A stretch of DNA of 64,000 bases from 2-01-FULL-40-13 sp964433155 (GCA_964433155.1 CAYSQE010000002.1:1-64000); one strand, 5' to 3'; positions 33,915-42,347 are shown, counted from the first letter of the stretch. Program-made: numbers and translations. Notes: generated from the sequence alone by a model not told the origin.

Positions 33915-33947
33915 GATGGTATTATAATTGATCCTGCAGGATTCCTA

Positions 33948-34586
33948 TTACAAAACCTTATAAAGCTCGGATAAATCATGTATTGTCTTGAAATATGTAC
34001 TATCTGGCAAACCTTTTCTATTTATCCAAACAGTCTTTATTCTAGCCTTGTCTAGAGCTTCACAGATGCGCAGCTTATCATCTATAACAACTGCGCCTTT
34101 TGGTATTCTTTTTAATGCTTTGCTATCGTCTTTGACGTTAAAAATAAAAATTAAATCGTCATCTAAGTATCCTTCTAAATGCATGGATCTAAATTTATGA
34201 TCCTGGAATTTTTTGTCGCCTTCTGAAAATATGCCCAAGCTATATTTTTTATTTTTAAATTTTTTAAAAAGTTCTTTTACTTCAGGATAGACTGATTCTT
34301 CATAAATATGTTGATTGTCTGGACTGAAAAAGACACTAATCAATGCCTGTTCGTCTGGAAAGCGGAACTTTCTCGATATTCGCTTAACATAATGTTCAGG
34401 AACAAATTCCCGATCATGAGTTAACTGTCTTAGATATTCTTCTTGAGCTTTGAGAAATTCAGAGATATGCGGATTGCCAAGGATGCGTAACATCTCCTCT
34501 ATAAAAATTTTCATCACTCTCTCGGTATTGAGTATCGTCCGATCTATATCAAAAAGAATGACCTTCTTGTTGATGACTGAAATCAT
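33948..34586 (-). CDS. HAD-superfamily hydrolase
   Basis: 212 residues. ILFDIDRTILNTE (motif I, the nucleophile Asp followed by IDRT), a helical cap, LGIFSEGDKKF (motif II Ser), and GAVVIDDKLRICEALDKAR (motif III/IV). It is probably a small-molecule phosphatase. The start overlaps the stop of the FAD oxidoreductase gene by 4 nt (ATGA), so the two are coupled. Confidence 0.82.
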   Translation of the reverse strand: MISVINKKVILFDIDRTILNTERVMKIFIEEMLRILGNPHISEFLKAQEEYLRQLTHDREFVPEHYVKRISRKFRFPDEQALISVFFSPDNQHIYEESVYPEVKELFKKFKNKKYSLGIFSEGDKKFQDHKFRSMHLEGYLDDDLIFIFNVKDDSKALKRIPKGAVVIDDKLRICEALDKARIKTVWINRKGLPDSTYFKTIHDLSELYKVL

Positions 34587-35950
34587 ATGAGTTCGCTTGC
34601 CTCTCTCCCTAGTTTAACTGCATAATTGGTCCCTCGATCATAAGGATATGTCATATCAAGATTGGCGATATAGAAATTTTTTACAGGAGTCACAAAATCA
34701 GGTTTGTTTTTGACAAAATCTTTATCAAAGATTGGTTGCGCAAAGGGGCCGTGAAATAGATGATAGTTGGTAGTTGATAGTTGGTGGTTAGGAGAAATTT
34801 TTTTCAAGTGAGGAAGACAGAAACTTAAAACTTCTTCTTTGGTCATCTTTAACATTGGGCTCTCGCGGTCAACATACCAACCAACATAGGCAATATGATT
34901 TCCACCATAATGTTTTTTATCTATAAAATTGGTATGTTGTCCAACAATCATGAGAGGAAGTTTAGGAGTACAAACGTTTAACCAGTAGGTTTTTTCTAAA
35001 ATCGGTTGCTTTGTTTCTAAAATTAACACAACTGCATGTAAATAATTCATTTTTGAAAACCGTTGAAGATATGACCCAGGAAAAATTGTTTGCGTAAGTT
35101 TTGACATGATAACTGTAGGCAAGGTCGAGATAACTACATCGAATTCTTCTTTCTTATTAATGACAAACTTCTCTCCCCTCTTTTGTAAATCATTGACTAG
35201 AAAACCTTTATTTATTTGTACTCCTAAAGATTTATTTTTACCTTCGGCAAAATCTATTAAGGTTTGAAAGCCGCCAGAAATATAACCCAGTTGCTTTGCC
35301 CTTTTTTTAATTCTGGCCCAGATAAATGAGGCTAGAATATTCTCCGCATATTTACCGAACTTTTTCCGAAAAAGCTCTTGCCACAATACCTCCCACACCC
35401 TACTACCCATTGTTTTTTTTAAAAACTCCTCTGCGGTTTGTTTTTCATACAGAGTTAAAAAAGGAGAAGCTTTTAAAAAAGCTAAAACTAATCCAGCGCG
35501 GATTTTTTCTGGATAAGAGAGTAGGGGAAACCGCAAAAAATCTTGCGGAGAATCTACGGGAAATATGCGGTAATTAGATTGAAACGGGTATTGGGAAAGA
35601 AAGGGTTCCTGCAAGCGCGCAGATCTGGCGATATTCGCCTCCTGTCGAGCACTTGTGGGAATGAATTTCGATACAGGACCCGTTTCATAAAGTGATGCTG
35701 TTTCTGTTTCTTTAAAAAATATTCCCTCAAATCCTATTTCTTTAGCAAAACTTAAAATATCGTTTTCGCTACCTAAGAGGTGATGATAAGCTCTCTCTAG
35801 ATACCACCCCCATCCCTTTCCTTTAAATCCAACCGCCAAGCCTCCCAAAACTTTTTCCTTTTCAAAAAGCGTTACCCGGTGTTCCTTTTTTGCAAGATAG
35901 TAAGAAGCGGTCAGACCGGTAAACCCTCCTCCTAAAATAGCTATTTTCAT
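34583..35950 (-). CDS. FAD-dependent amine-oxidase-like oxidoreductase
   Basis: 455 residues. The FAD-binding GxGxxG appears as IAILGGGFTGLTASYYLAKKEH, followed by LFEKEKVLGGLA, and the C-terminus has FYIANLDMTYPYDRGTNYAVKLG. It resembles protoporphyrinogen/phytoene-type and UDP-galactopyranose mutase-like flavoproteins often found with surface-glycan genes. Two stretches look foreign. One is a segment of about 35 residues encoded by 35581-35686, bounded by 9-bp inverted repeats. The other (NHQLSTTNYHL) comes from a 7-bp tandem repeat. It lies in one operon with an antitoxin, a PIN toxin and a HAD hydrolase. Confidence 0.8.
   Translation of the reverse strand: MKIAILGGGFTGLTASYYLAKKEHRVTLFEKEKVLGGLAVGFKGKGWGWYLERAYHHLLGSENDILSFAKEIGFEGIFFKETETASLYETGPVSKFIPTSARQEANIARSARLQEPFLSQYPFQSNYRIFPVDSPQDFLRFPLLSYPEKIRAGLVLAFLKASPFLTLYEKQTAEEFLKKTMGSRVWEVLWQELFRKKFGKYAENILASFIWARIKKRAKQLGYISGGFQTLIDFAEGKNKSLGVQINKGFLVNDLQKRGEKFVINKKEEFDVVISTLPTVIMSKLTQTIFPGSYLQRFSKMNYLHAVVLILETKQPILEKTYWLNVCTPKLPLMIVGQHTNFIDKKHYGGNHIAYVGWYVDRESPMLKMTKEEVLSFCLPHLKKISPNHQLSTTNYHLFHGPFAQPIFDKDFVKNKPDFVTPVKNFYIANLDMTYPYDRGTNYAVKLGREASELI
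35581..35686. repeat. In-frame 106-bp segment with terminal inverted repeats
   Basis: GAAACGGGT (35581-35589) and ACCCGTTTC (35678-35686) are perfect 9-bp inverted ends. Just inside, GGGTTCCTG and CAGGACCC continue the symmetry at 35603 and 35681, and GGCGA-TAT-TCGCC forms an internal hairpin. The DNA is GC-richer than the surrounding gene. It adds about 35 residues between SLYE and SNYRIFP without breaking the frame. Confidence 0.6.
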
Positions 35951-36366
35951 ACTTTCTTTAGTATTTGTAATAAATCTTTGGGAGTTAAAACTCTAGTTGG
36001 AGCGATAAATTGATGTACTTCATTTTGAAGAAAATGCTTCTTATCGAGTGTAACCAAATAGTTAGATTCAGCTTGCTTATTTTGAGAAAGTATTGTAGCG
36101 TCTTTTTTAACTATTACTTTTTCTGCTTTTTTGATGAGATCGACTTCAGGCGGTAAATTCATAATTTTTATTTTCTCAACCAAAACAAAAAATCTCTCAA
36201 GATGATACTCGAGTAATTTTTTTCTTACATTTCTTTCAACTTCTGTTAGTACCAGTTTTGAAGTTACTATATGTATATTTTTGAGGATGAAAAGTTTAGC
36301 TGAGCCGCCTGTTGGAGAGTTTACAGCAGAAAAGAAAACTGAAGAGTCAAGAAATACCTTTTTCAT
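35947..36366 (-). CDS. PIN-domain toxin
   Basis: 139 residues. KVFLDSSVFFSAVNSPTGGSAKLF (first Asp), TEVERNVRKKL (Glu), KKDATILSQNKQAESNYLVTLDKKHFL (Asp pair), ending PTRVLTPKDLLQIL. Predicted ribonuclease toxin. The stop overlaps the FAD oxidoreductase start by 4 nt, so a toxin-antitoxin module leads a metabolic operon, which would tie expression of both. Confidence 0.82.
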   Translation of the reverse strand: MKKVFLDSSVFFSAVNSPTGGSAKLFILKNIHIVTSKLVLTEVERNVRKKLLEYHLERFFVLVEKIKIMNLPPEVDLIKKAEKVIVKKDATILSQNKQAESNYLVTLDKKHFLQNEVHQFIAPTRVLTPKDLLQILKKV

Positions 36367-36377
36367 AATCTTCTCAA

Positions 36378-36650
36378 TTATAGCTTATCTCCCTCTTGCC
36401 ATTCTTTTATCTCCTCATCGGTAAACTCTCTTGTATAGGGAAGAAGATTTTTATCGATAAACGTTTTTTTATATAAAGTTTCCAAATCTTTTTGCATCTT
36501 TTGCAGGTATTCAATATCAACGAGTGCGGCCTTTATCTTACCTTTTTTTGTCACAAAAAAGGCTTTTGATTTTTTTACCTCATCGACAAGCCTGCTAAAC
36601 ATATTTCTTGCCTGTGATACGGGATAGATATTAGATTGTGTAATATTCAT
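36378..36650 (-). CDS. Phd/YefM-like antitoxin
   Basis: 90 residues. IYPVSQARNMFSRLVDEVKKSKAFFVTKKGKIKAALVDIEYLQKM is the Phd/YefM fold; the acidic C-terminus (FTDEEIKEWQEGDKL) probably binds the toxin. It is first in an operon with the PIN toxin, FAD oxidoreductase and HAD genes. A palindromic operator overlaps its promoter. Confidence 0.82.
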   Translation of the reverse strand: MNITQSNIYPVSQARNMFSRLVDEVKKSKAFFVTKKGKIKAALVDIEYLQKMQKDLETLYKKTFIDKNLLPYTREFTDEEIKEWQEGDKL

Positions 36651-36658
36651 ATCTTACT

Positions 36659-36697
36659 AGTGTAATATATGTACAAAACTTTGTCAAGTTTTTGTAC
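36659..36697 (-). promoter_or_regulatory. Promoter and operator of the third PIN/antitoxin operon
   Basis: TTGACA (minus, 36687-36682), 17 bp, TACACT (36664-36659), 8 nt to the ATG. The inverted repeat GTACAAAA...TTTTGTAC (36671-36678 and 36690-36697) is centred on the -35 box, a good repressor site. Confidence 0.78.
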
Positions 36698-36741
36698 AAT
36701 ATAAAGTCGTTCCAATAAACTAGATATAATTGCTATTTATA

Positions 36742-37509
36742 TCAAGCTTTTATATTTCCTTTTTGCCATTCTCCCATTCTCGAGTAACTAACTGGTAAAT
36801 TCCTTCCATAAGTATAATTTAGATGAGAAGCGACCAACGCCTTCGCTCGTATAGCATTCTCTAAATAATTGGTATCAAGCACATTGGAATTTGATCTGTT
36901 CCACTCGTTTGGTCGAGGATAAACAATGACATCATCGGGACTTGAAAAAGGAAAGCTCGTGTAAGAGGTATTTAACTCTCCAAAGTTACTCATCTCAAAT
37001 CCTTCTTGACTGGGATCAATGTATCTGCCAAAAAACCTAGATAGAATCCACCTATAGACAGATTTGTGTCCAAACCAATCCATCGATATAACATCAACAT
37101 TTTCTGGGTGAATCTTTCCTGTTTCATCTAAAATAACACGAGCTCCCTTATGAATACCAAACAATCCTAAACATTCAAAGCTTTTTCTCTGCGCTTCGCT
37201 TCTAAAATAAAGTTCTATGCCTATTGGCTCAAAATTGCCGGGAGGATTTAGCAGATCTTGATTTCGCTCTGTGTGTAAGGCTATTAGCTTTTCTATTCCG
37301 GCCCCTATACCGTTTAAATCCTTCATTGATAATATATTTTTATATTTTACTAAGATAGTTTTTTTAACCTCTTCTCCTAACTTACTCAAGTTAGATAACG
37401 GAATGTTTAATCTTTCTAGATTACGTTGTCTTAATAACTCACTAAAATGTTGCATTAAATCCTTATATTCTTGATCCGTGATAGTGATAGTTCCCAATTC
37501 TTCTTGCAT
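36742..37509 (-). CDS. Hypothetical protein paired divergently with GHKL ATPase
   Basis: 255 residues, soluble. The N-terminal third is helical and charged; the rest contains IGIELYFRSEAQRKSFECLGLFGIHKGARVILDE, MDWFGHKSVYRWILSRFFGRYI and VIVYPRPNEWNRSNSN. I recognise no family. Only 14 bp separate its start from the divergent GHKL ATPase gene, so both probably answer to one AT-rich promoter element. Confidence 0.6.
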   Translation of the reverse strand: MQEELGTITITDQEYKDLMQHFSELLRQRNLERLNIPLSNLSKLGEEVKKTILVKYKNILSMKDLNGIGAGIEKLIALHTERNQDLLNPPGNFEPIGIELYFRSEAQRKSFECLGLFGIHKGARVILDETGKIHPENVDVISMDWFGHKSVYRWILSRFFGRYIDPSQEGFEMSNFGELNTSYTSFPFSSPDDVIVYPRPNEWNRSNSNVLDTNYLENAIRAKALVASHLNYTYGRNLPVSYSRMGEWQKGNIKA

Positions 37510-37510
37510 G

Positions 37511-37521
37511 ATATAATATTA
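37511..37521. promoter_or_regulatory. Shared -10 region of a second divergent pair
   Basis: The 14-bp gap between start codons (37510-37523) is ATATAATATTACC after the first base. It gives TATAAT (37512-37517) 6 nt before the plus ATG, and TAATAT or TATTAT on the minus strand. It has the same compact design as the 19-bp gap at 7547-7565. Confidence 0.55.
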
Positions 37522-37523
37522 CC

Positions 37524-39044
37524 ATGTCGCAAAGCTTCATAGCGATCCGATTTGACAAATCACACCTTTCAACGATAGGCGAGCGGCTCTATACCCAAAG
37601 CCTCGATCTGATCCGCGAACTTGTAGCAAACGCGTATGACGCAGATGCCACGAGAGTCGTCATTAAGATTACCGATTCATCAATTGCCGTCGAGGACGAT
37701 GGGTCGGGAATGAATAGAGACGGATTGACTCAATACTTTACCATCGGTTCTGATTTCAAAAAGCAAAACCCAGTGAGTGAGAAGTTTAAACGCGTGAGAA
37801 TCGGCGAATTTGGAATTGGCAAATTTGCCGTCTTATCTATTTGTAATCGATTTGAGATTTACACACGATCACAAAATTATTCTGCTGCTCTTATTTTCGA
37901 TAGGGAAGATTTTGAAAAAAGAGTAGACTGGAATATTCCGCTTATTGAACATGAAACCAAAAGCAATGGGGAGACAGGAACAAGAGTCAGCTTGTTTGAG
38001 ATCAAAAAACCGCTCTCGCTTTTTGATATCGAACGCCATCTCATTAATATTTTTCCTCTGTTTGATAAGAATTTTTCAATATTTGTAAATGACGTAAAAC
38101 TGCAGGCAAAATTTATCCCCGGAGAGCGGTTTCGCATAAAAGAAACAACACAATACGGCACAATCATCGGCGAGATCATTATCGCCAGCCTCATGCTTCC
38201 CAAAGAACAAGAAGGAATAGGAATCAGGGTTAAAAATGTTCTCATCAAAAGAGAAACCTTTGGGATAGAAAGACTTCATAGTTTATCGACTCGTCGACTA
38301 ACAGGAGACTTGAACGCCGATTTTCTCCCCATCACCGCTTCGCGTGAAGACTTTGTCAAAGACTCGAAAGAGTATGAAGAATTTATCAAAGTAATGAGCA
38401 GGAAGTTAAAGAGGGTGATCCGATCGCTGGAAAAATCAGTCATCTCTTATCGTGACAAAAAAGCCGAGAGGATTTTATCCGATGCCTTGCTTACGGTCCG
38501 TGAGGCTTTGAAGAAAAACAAAGATATACTTCTTTTGGACAACCTACCGCTTTTTACTAAAACAAAACGGAAGTTCACCGATCAGGAGATGATAAAATCG
38601 GGGGTCATCGGAACAGCCCTATCTTCCGCAAAGAAAAAACCAAACGGTGAAATGTCTTTAGAATCCTCTCTCAAAGAAGAGTTAAGAAAGGCCTTAAAGA
38701 TCATCAAACCTAAGGTGCGCTCCAGAATCAAAACACTTCTTCGCGACGACCACCGGATTGTGAAGAAAGTCAAAATCGGGGGAAGCGAGTTTTTGGTCAG
38801 TTTTGCCCATTTGGGAGATGAGGAAAAGGAAAGTTTCATCGAAGGCGGGATCATCTTTATCAACCGCGATCATAAACTTTTTAAGAAGGTGGAGAAGGAA
38901 ACCACTCTTGTCAGGTATCATCTCACCCGTTTAGTCACCCAAGAAATCATCAAACTCGCCTCCCCTCGCAATTTTGAAATCGCCTTTGACTGGCACGGAA
39001 AACTGATCAAAGATGCTTTTTTGACGATCAAAAATGAGGATTGA
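37524..39044 (+). CDS. GHKL (HSP90/MutL/MORC-like) ATPase protein
   Basis: 506 residues. The N-terminal Bergerat fold is complete: N box LIRELVANAYDADA, G1 VEDDGSGM, G2 GEFGIGKFAVLSICNRFEIYT, G3 GTRVS. A second alpha/beta module follows (DRRLTGDL-type NADFLPITASREDFVKDS, as in transducer domains), then a helical C-terminus with no zinc finger. This makes it a stand-alone MORC/Hsp90-like ATPase. Relatives act in DNA repair, chaperoning or defence; which applies is unknown. Its codons look more GC-rich than those of neighbours, which may mean recent transfer. Confidence 0.8.
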   Translation: MSQSFIAIRFDKSHLSTIGERLYTQSLDLIRELVANAYDADATRVVIKITDSSIAVEDDGSGMNRDGLTQYFTIGSDFKKQNPVSEKFKRVRIGEFGIGKFAVLSICNRFEIYTRSQNYSAALIFDREDFEKRVDWNIPLIEHETKSNGETGTRVSLFEIKKPLSLFDIERHLINIFPLFDKNFSIFVNDVKLQAKFIPGERFRIKETTQYGTIIGEIIIASLMLPKEQEGIGIRVKNVLIKRETFGIERLHSLSTRRLTGDLNADFLPITASREDFVKDSKEYEEFIKVMSRKLKRVIRSLEKSVISYRDKKAERILSDALLTVREALKKNKDILLLDNLPLFTKTKRKFTDQEMIKSGVIGTALSSAKKKPNGEMSLESSLKEELRKALKIIKPKVRSRIKTLLRDDHRIVKKVKIGGSEFLVSFAHLGDEEKESFIEGGIIFINRDHKLFKKVEKETTLVRYHLTRLVTQEIIKLASPRNFEIAFDWHGKLIKDAFLTIKNED

Positions 39045-39076
39045 ATTCGATTATCTCTCGAGTTATACTTTTATAC

Positions 39077-39283
39077 ATGAAAACTGATCCATATATTCGC
39101 ATTCAAAAAAAATATGGAGGAAACTGGGTGGCCACTGATAAAAAAGGGACTAAGGTTTTTGCCTATGGGAAAAGTGTTGATCGAATGTTCGATATGCTCG
39201 AGAAGAAAAAAATAAAACCACAAAAAACAGTAATTGGATATCTTGAAAAATATGGGCGGGTCTATATTTACATTTCCCTATAA
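39077..39283 (+). CDS. DUF5678 protein
   Basis: 68 residues from the ATG at 39077 (TATACT 39062-39067 nearby). YIRIQKKYGGNWVATDKKGTKVFAYGKSVDRMFDML is the DUF5678 pattern, a small domain common in CPR and archaea. It overlaps the following aspartic protease gene by 32 nt, a pairing that suggests joint function. Confidence 0.75.
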   Translation: MKTDPYIRIQKKYGGNWVATDKKGTKVFAYGKSVDRMFDMLEKKKIKPQKTVIGYLEKYGRVYIYISL

Positions 39284-39662
39284 TTATAAATATCTTGTTG
39301 AGGGAAAGATTTTGAATCCTCGTCTTTACCTTCCCTTAAAAACAAAGTTTGGCTGGCAAAACACTTGGTTTCTTCTTGATAGCGGAGCAGATACAACAAT
39401 GTTGCCTTTATCCTTTGCTAAGAAGTTTGGACTCTACTTTGATCCCAAGAAAAAAGGGAAGTTATTTGGAATAGGTGACAAAGCCTTTGATGGATACTCG
39501 GGAGTCGTTCACATTAAAATTGGGACAAAAGAATTAATAGTACGTTGTGATTATATTGATTCTTCAGACTCAACGCTTCTTCTTGGCCGACTCGATATAT
39601 TTGACAAATTCAATATTACCTTTGATTCTTCTAATAAACGAATTGTATTTGAGCAAATTTAA
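39252..39662 (+). CDS. Retropepsin-like aspartic protease
   Basis: About 136 residues from the ATG at 39252. WFLLDSGADTTMLPLSFAKKFGL holds the catalytic DSGA motif, and DSSDSTLLLGRLDIFDKFNITFD is the second conserved block of single-domain retropepsins, which work as dimers. The start lies within the DUF5678 gene, so the two are translationally linked. No substrate is known; the DUF5678 protein is an obvious candidate partner. Confidence 0.78.
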   Translation: MGGSIFTFPYNYKYLVEGKILNPRLYLPLKTKFGWQNTWFLLDSGADTTMLPLSFAKKFGLYFDPKKKGKLFGIGDKAFDGYSGVVHIKIGTKELIVRCDYIDSSDSTLLLGRLDIFDKFNITFDSSNKRIVFEQI

Positions 39663-39681
39663 TATATTGTTCTTTTAAAAA

Positions 39682-39960
39682 ATGAAAAACAATATTTATG
39701 TTAAGGATTTAGAAAAAAGAATAATAAAAATAGAGGAAAGAAATAAAAGAGTAGAGGCAGATAAAGCATGGGAGATAAGCAAAACAAGAACTATTTTTAT
39801 CGCCATATCAACATATGTTTTAATTGTCTTCTTTATGTTGCTTATAAAAGATAACCATCCTTTTTTAAATGCATTTGTTGCAACTTCGGGTTATCTAATC
39901 TCCACAGGAACCTATGATATTTTCAAAAAATGGTGGCTAAAGAAAAGAGAGAAAATTTGA
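39682..39960 (+). CDS. Small membrane protein with coiled coil
   Basis: 92 residues: a charged heptad-like N-terminus (VKDLEKRIIKIEERNKRVEADKAWEI), then two membrane helices at about 36-56 and 63-80. No family recognised. It follows the protease by 19 nt and may be in the same unit. Its end overlaps the convergent glycosyltransferase by 24 nt. Confidence 0.55.
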   Translation: MKNNIYVKDLEKRIIKIEERNKRVEADKAWEISKTRTIFIAISTYVLIVFFMLLIKDNHPFLNAFVATSGYLISTGTYDIFKKWWLKKREKI

Positions 39961-41187
39961 TTCGATAACATCAGCTGCCATTTCTGCCCCATTTTTTTTA
40001 GGCATAGTGCTATTAAATGTATCGATACATTTTTTATACTCACCTTTATTTCGTAGTATTTCTCTGAGCGTTTTTAATATATCTTTTACCTCCACTTTAT
40101 CTGCTAGGTTTTGAAAAGCTAACCAGTTTGAATTATAAAAATCGAATAAAAACTTGAAATTAAATCTCACCATACTTTTTCCTAGACCCAACTCCTCAAA
40201 TCGCCAAGCGTGCAAAAGCTGATCAGGATTAAATGGAATAGTTATAACTGGTTTTCCTGACATCACAGCTTGCATGATAGTACCATATCCTCCATGACAA
40301 ATTACCGCGTCAACTCTACTACTTATCTCAAATCCCGGAAGGTATTTGGCAACAAATAGATTTTTATGTCTTGGAAATTCATCGACATCTGCTATGGTGC
40401 TGCTACTTACTACAACTCCATATCCCGCATTAACTAATTCTGTGCTTAAGCCAATAAGTTTTTGAGAGTTAAAACCTGTTCCTCCAAAACTGATATAGAC
40501 TGTTTTTCCATTTGGTTTGATTGAACTGAGCCACTTCGGATTATAACTATTAAACCCTTTCCAAAAAATTGGCCCCACATAATGAATCTTCAATCTTTCA
40601 TCTAGAGCGGGCAAATATGTCGGAGCTTCTGGAACAACATAAATCATTGCTTTAATAAGTGTAGTTTCGTCTAAGTTTCTCCCTAATTTTTTAGTCAAGA
40701 TAGCCAGCCTGTTAAAATAACGCTTTTTCATCTTCCAGATGATCGTTTGAAACACTGGCGATAAGATAGAATGGAGAAACGGAGAAAATCCTGTATTGGG
40801 AAGATAGCAACCATAGGGAAGACCGCCGCTTCCTGTCAAAAAAAACATCGGAACGTTTCTTAGACTACATGATGTTAAAGCGCTTATGCGAAAATCAACT
40901 ACAGCATAGTCTGGTTTAAATTGATCGATGAGGACAAGTTCACTTTTGACTTGTTTAAGAAGAAAAGATTCATTTTTAAGATTTTCCGCAAACTTAATTT
41001 CATCTGTATTGGTATATTCTATAATCTCACCTGTCTTTAAGCCTGTTTTTTCTGCCAACATTTTTTTCCTTTGAGGAATTGCAAAAAGGATATCGTGTCC
41101 TCTTTTTTTCAACTCAGTTGCAACAGCCAGAGACCGAGTAATATGAGCAAGACCTATCTCTATGGGAAAGAAAATTATTTTTTTCAT
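39937..41187 (-). CDS. GT1-type glycosyltransferase (MGT/UGT-like)
   Basis: 416 residues with two Rossmann-like halves. The N-terminus (IIFFPIEIGLAHITRSLAVATELKKRGHDILFA) binds the acceptor. The C-terminal half has SSRVDAVICHGGYGTIMQAVMSGKPVITIPFNPDQLLHAWRFEELGLG, the UDP-sugar binding signature. Such enzymes glycosylate lipids or natural products. Its start overlaps the stop of an FAD monooxygenase gene (ATGA), so the two form a tailoring pair. Confidence 0.88.
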   Translation of the reverse strand: MKKIIFFPIEIGLAHITRSLAVATELKKRGHDILFAIPQRKKMLAEKTGLKTGEIIEYTNTDEIKFAENLKNESFLLKQVKSELVLIDQFKPDYAVVDFRISALTSCSLRNVPMFFLTGSGGLPYGCYLPNTGFSPFLHSILSPVFQTIIWKMKKRYFNRLAILTKKLGRNLDETTLIKAMIYVVPEAPTYLPALDERLKIHYVGPIFWKGFNSYNPKWLSSIKPNGKTVYISFGGTGFNSQKLIGLSTELVNAGYGVVVSSSTIADVDEFPRHKNLFVAKYLPGFEISSRVDAVICHGGYGTIMQAVMSGKPVITIPFNPDQLLHAWRFEELGLGKSMVRFNFKFLFDFYNSNWLAFQNLADKVEVKDILKTLREILRNKGEYKKCIDTFNSTMPKKNGAEMAADVIESNFLSFL

Positions 41188-42323
41188 AACCTAGCAGACA
41201 AGATCTTATAATATCCCTTCATAAAATATGAGACCGGCATAAATGGCAAAATAATATTCCGAAATGAAGATATAAGGGGTGAGCCTACCCCGAACCAATT
41301 CCAGAGAAGGCGCGATTGTTTTTTAATCAGTTTCATTCTTTCCTGACGGGCTTTAGCAAACAAATCAAGCATTTTAGAAATATTTGAAGAGGTTGTCTCT
41401 GAGATACATTTTGAGAGAACCGATGCGTCCTCAAGCGCGACTGAACATCCTATGGCTGTAATTGGAGAAACGGCATGCTGCGCATCTCCTATAATACCTA
41501 TGCGTCCTTTATGCCACTCACTTAGTTCTACATACTTTAAGTCGTCAAAATATATCTGTGAAGAATTCGTAAGTTGTTCAAGCACTGATGGAACAATTCC
41601 TCCAAAATCTCTAAAATATGCTTTTAAAAACGTTGAGTGCTCGATCTTTTTCTCGTGGACGTTGTGATCTTTTTGCATAAAAAACATTACGCAGTGTTTT
41701 TTAGGAGAAACCGAATACATCCCAACAGCTTTTCCTAGACCAAGCATAACTACCTCCTTTTTTTCTAACTCCTGTTCCGAATTAAACCAGGTCATCCAAA
41801 CGGCCCAATTATAGTAATGAAGATAGTTTTTATTAAATAGTTGCTGGCGTGTAGCTGAATCCATTCCGTCAGCTCCAATAACTAAGTCAAATGATTCCTT
41901 TGAGCTATCGCTAAATGTAATGGAGATATCATTATTGTCGTGAAAAAGTTCTTTTACCGTTGTATTAAATCGTACAGGGATTTCTTTTACCAAGCTTGCT
42001 AAAGAAGAGTGGAGAACTGTTCGCTCCACGCCAAGAATTGGTCCGTGTTTATTGGAAATATCTGTTAAGTTGACTTTTTTAATAATTTTGCCTTTATTAT
42101 TGGCAACCTCAAACGAATGAAATTCACAACTGTTTTTCATTATTTGATCGTAGAGACATAGTTCTTTTAAAACATTCACACCATTGCCCAAAAGAATGAT
42201 TGCATATCCGATATTTCGCCAGGTTGGTGCTTTCTCAATAATAAGTGGCTTATATCCTTCTTTTTGGAGTAACGCAGCCAATGCAAGCCCGCTAATCCCT
42301 CCACCTACGATAAGAATGCGCAT
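41184..42323 (-). CDS. FAD-dependent monooxygenase (PHBH/UbiH-like)
   Basis: 379 residues. ILIVGGGISGLALAALLQKEGYKPLIIEK (FAD GxGxxG), DLVIGADGMDSATRQ (DG motif) and GRIGIIGDAQHAVSPITAIGCSVALEDA (GD motif) define the aromatic-ring/isoprenoid monooxygenase class. It is coupled by ATGA to the glycosyltransferase. The pair is reminiscent of carotenoid or polyketide tailoring. No pathway genes for a scaffold are in the window, so the substrate may come from outside. Confidence 0.88.
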   Translation of the reverse strand: MRILIVGGGISGLALAALLQKEGYKPLIIEKAPTWRNIGYAIILLGNGVNVLKELCLYDQIMKNSCEFHSFEVANNKGKIIKKVNLTDISNKHGPILGVERTVLHSSLASLVKEIPVRFNTTVKELFHDNNDISITFSDSSKESFDLVIGADGMDSATRQQLFNKNYLHYYNWAVWMTWFNSEQELEKKEVVMLGLGKAVGMYSVSPKKHCVMFFMQKDHNVHEKKIEHSTFLKAYFRDFGGIVPSVLEQLTNSSQIYFDDLKYVELSEWHKGRIGIIGDAQHAVSPITAIGCSVALEDASVLSKCISETTSSNISKMLDLFAKARQERMKLIKKQSRLLWNWFGVGSPLISSFRNIILPFMPVSYFMKGYYKILSARL

Positions 42324-42347
42324 AAAAGAAATGGTATCATAATAATT

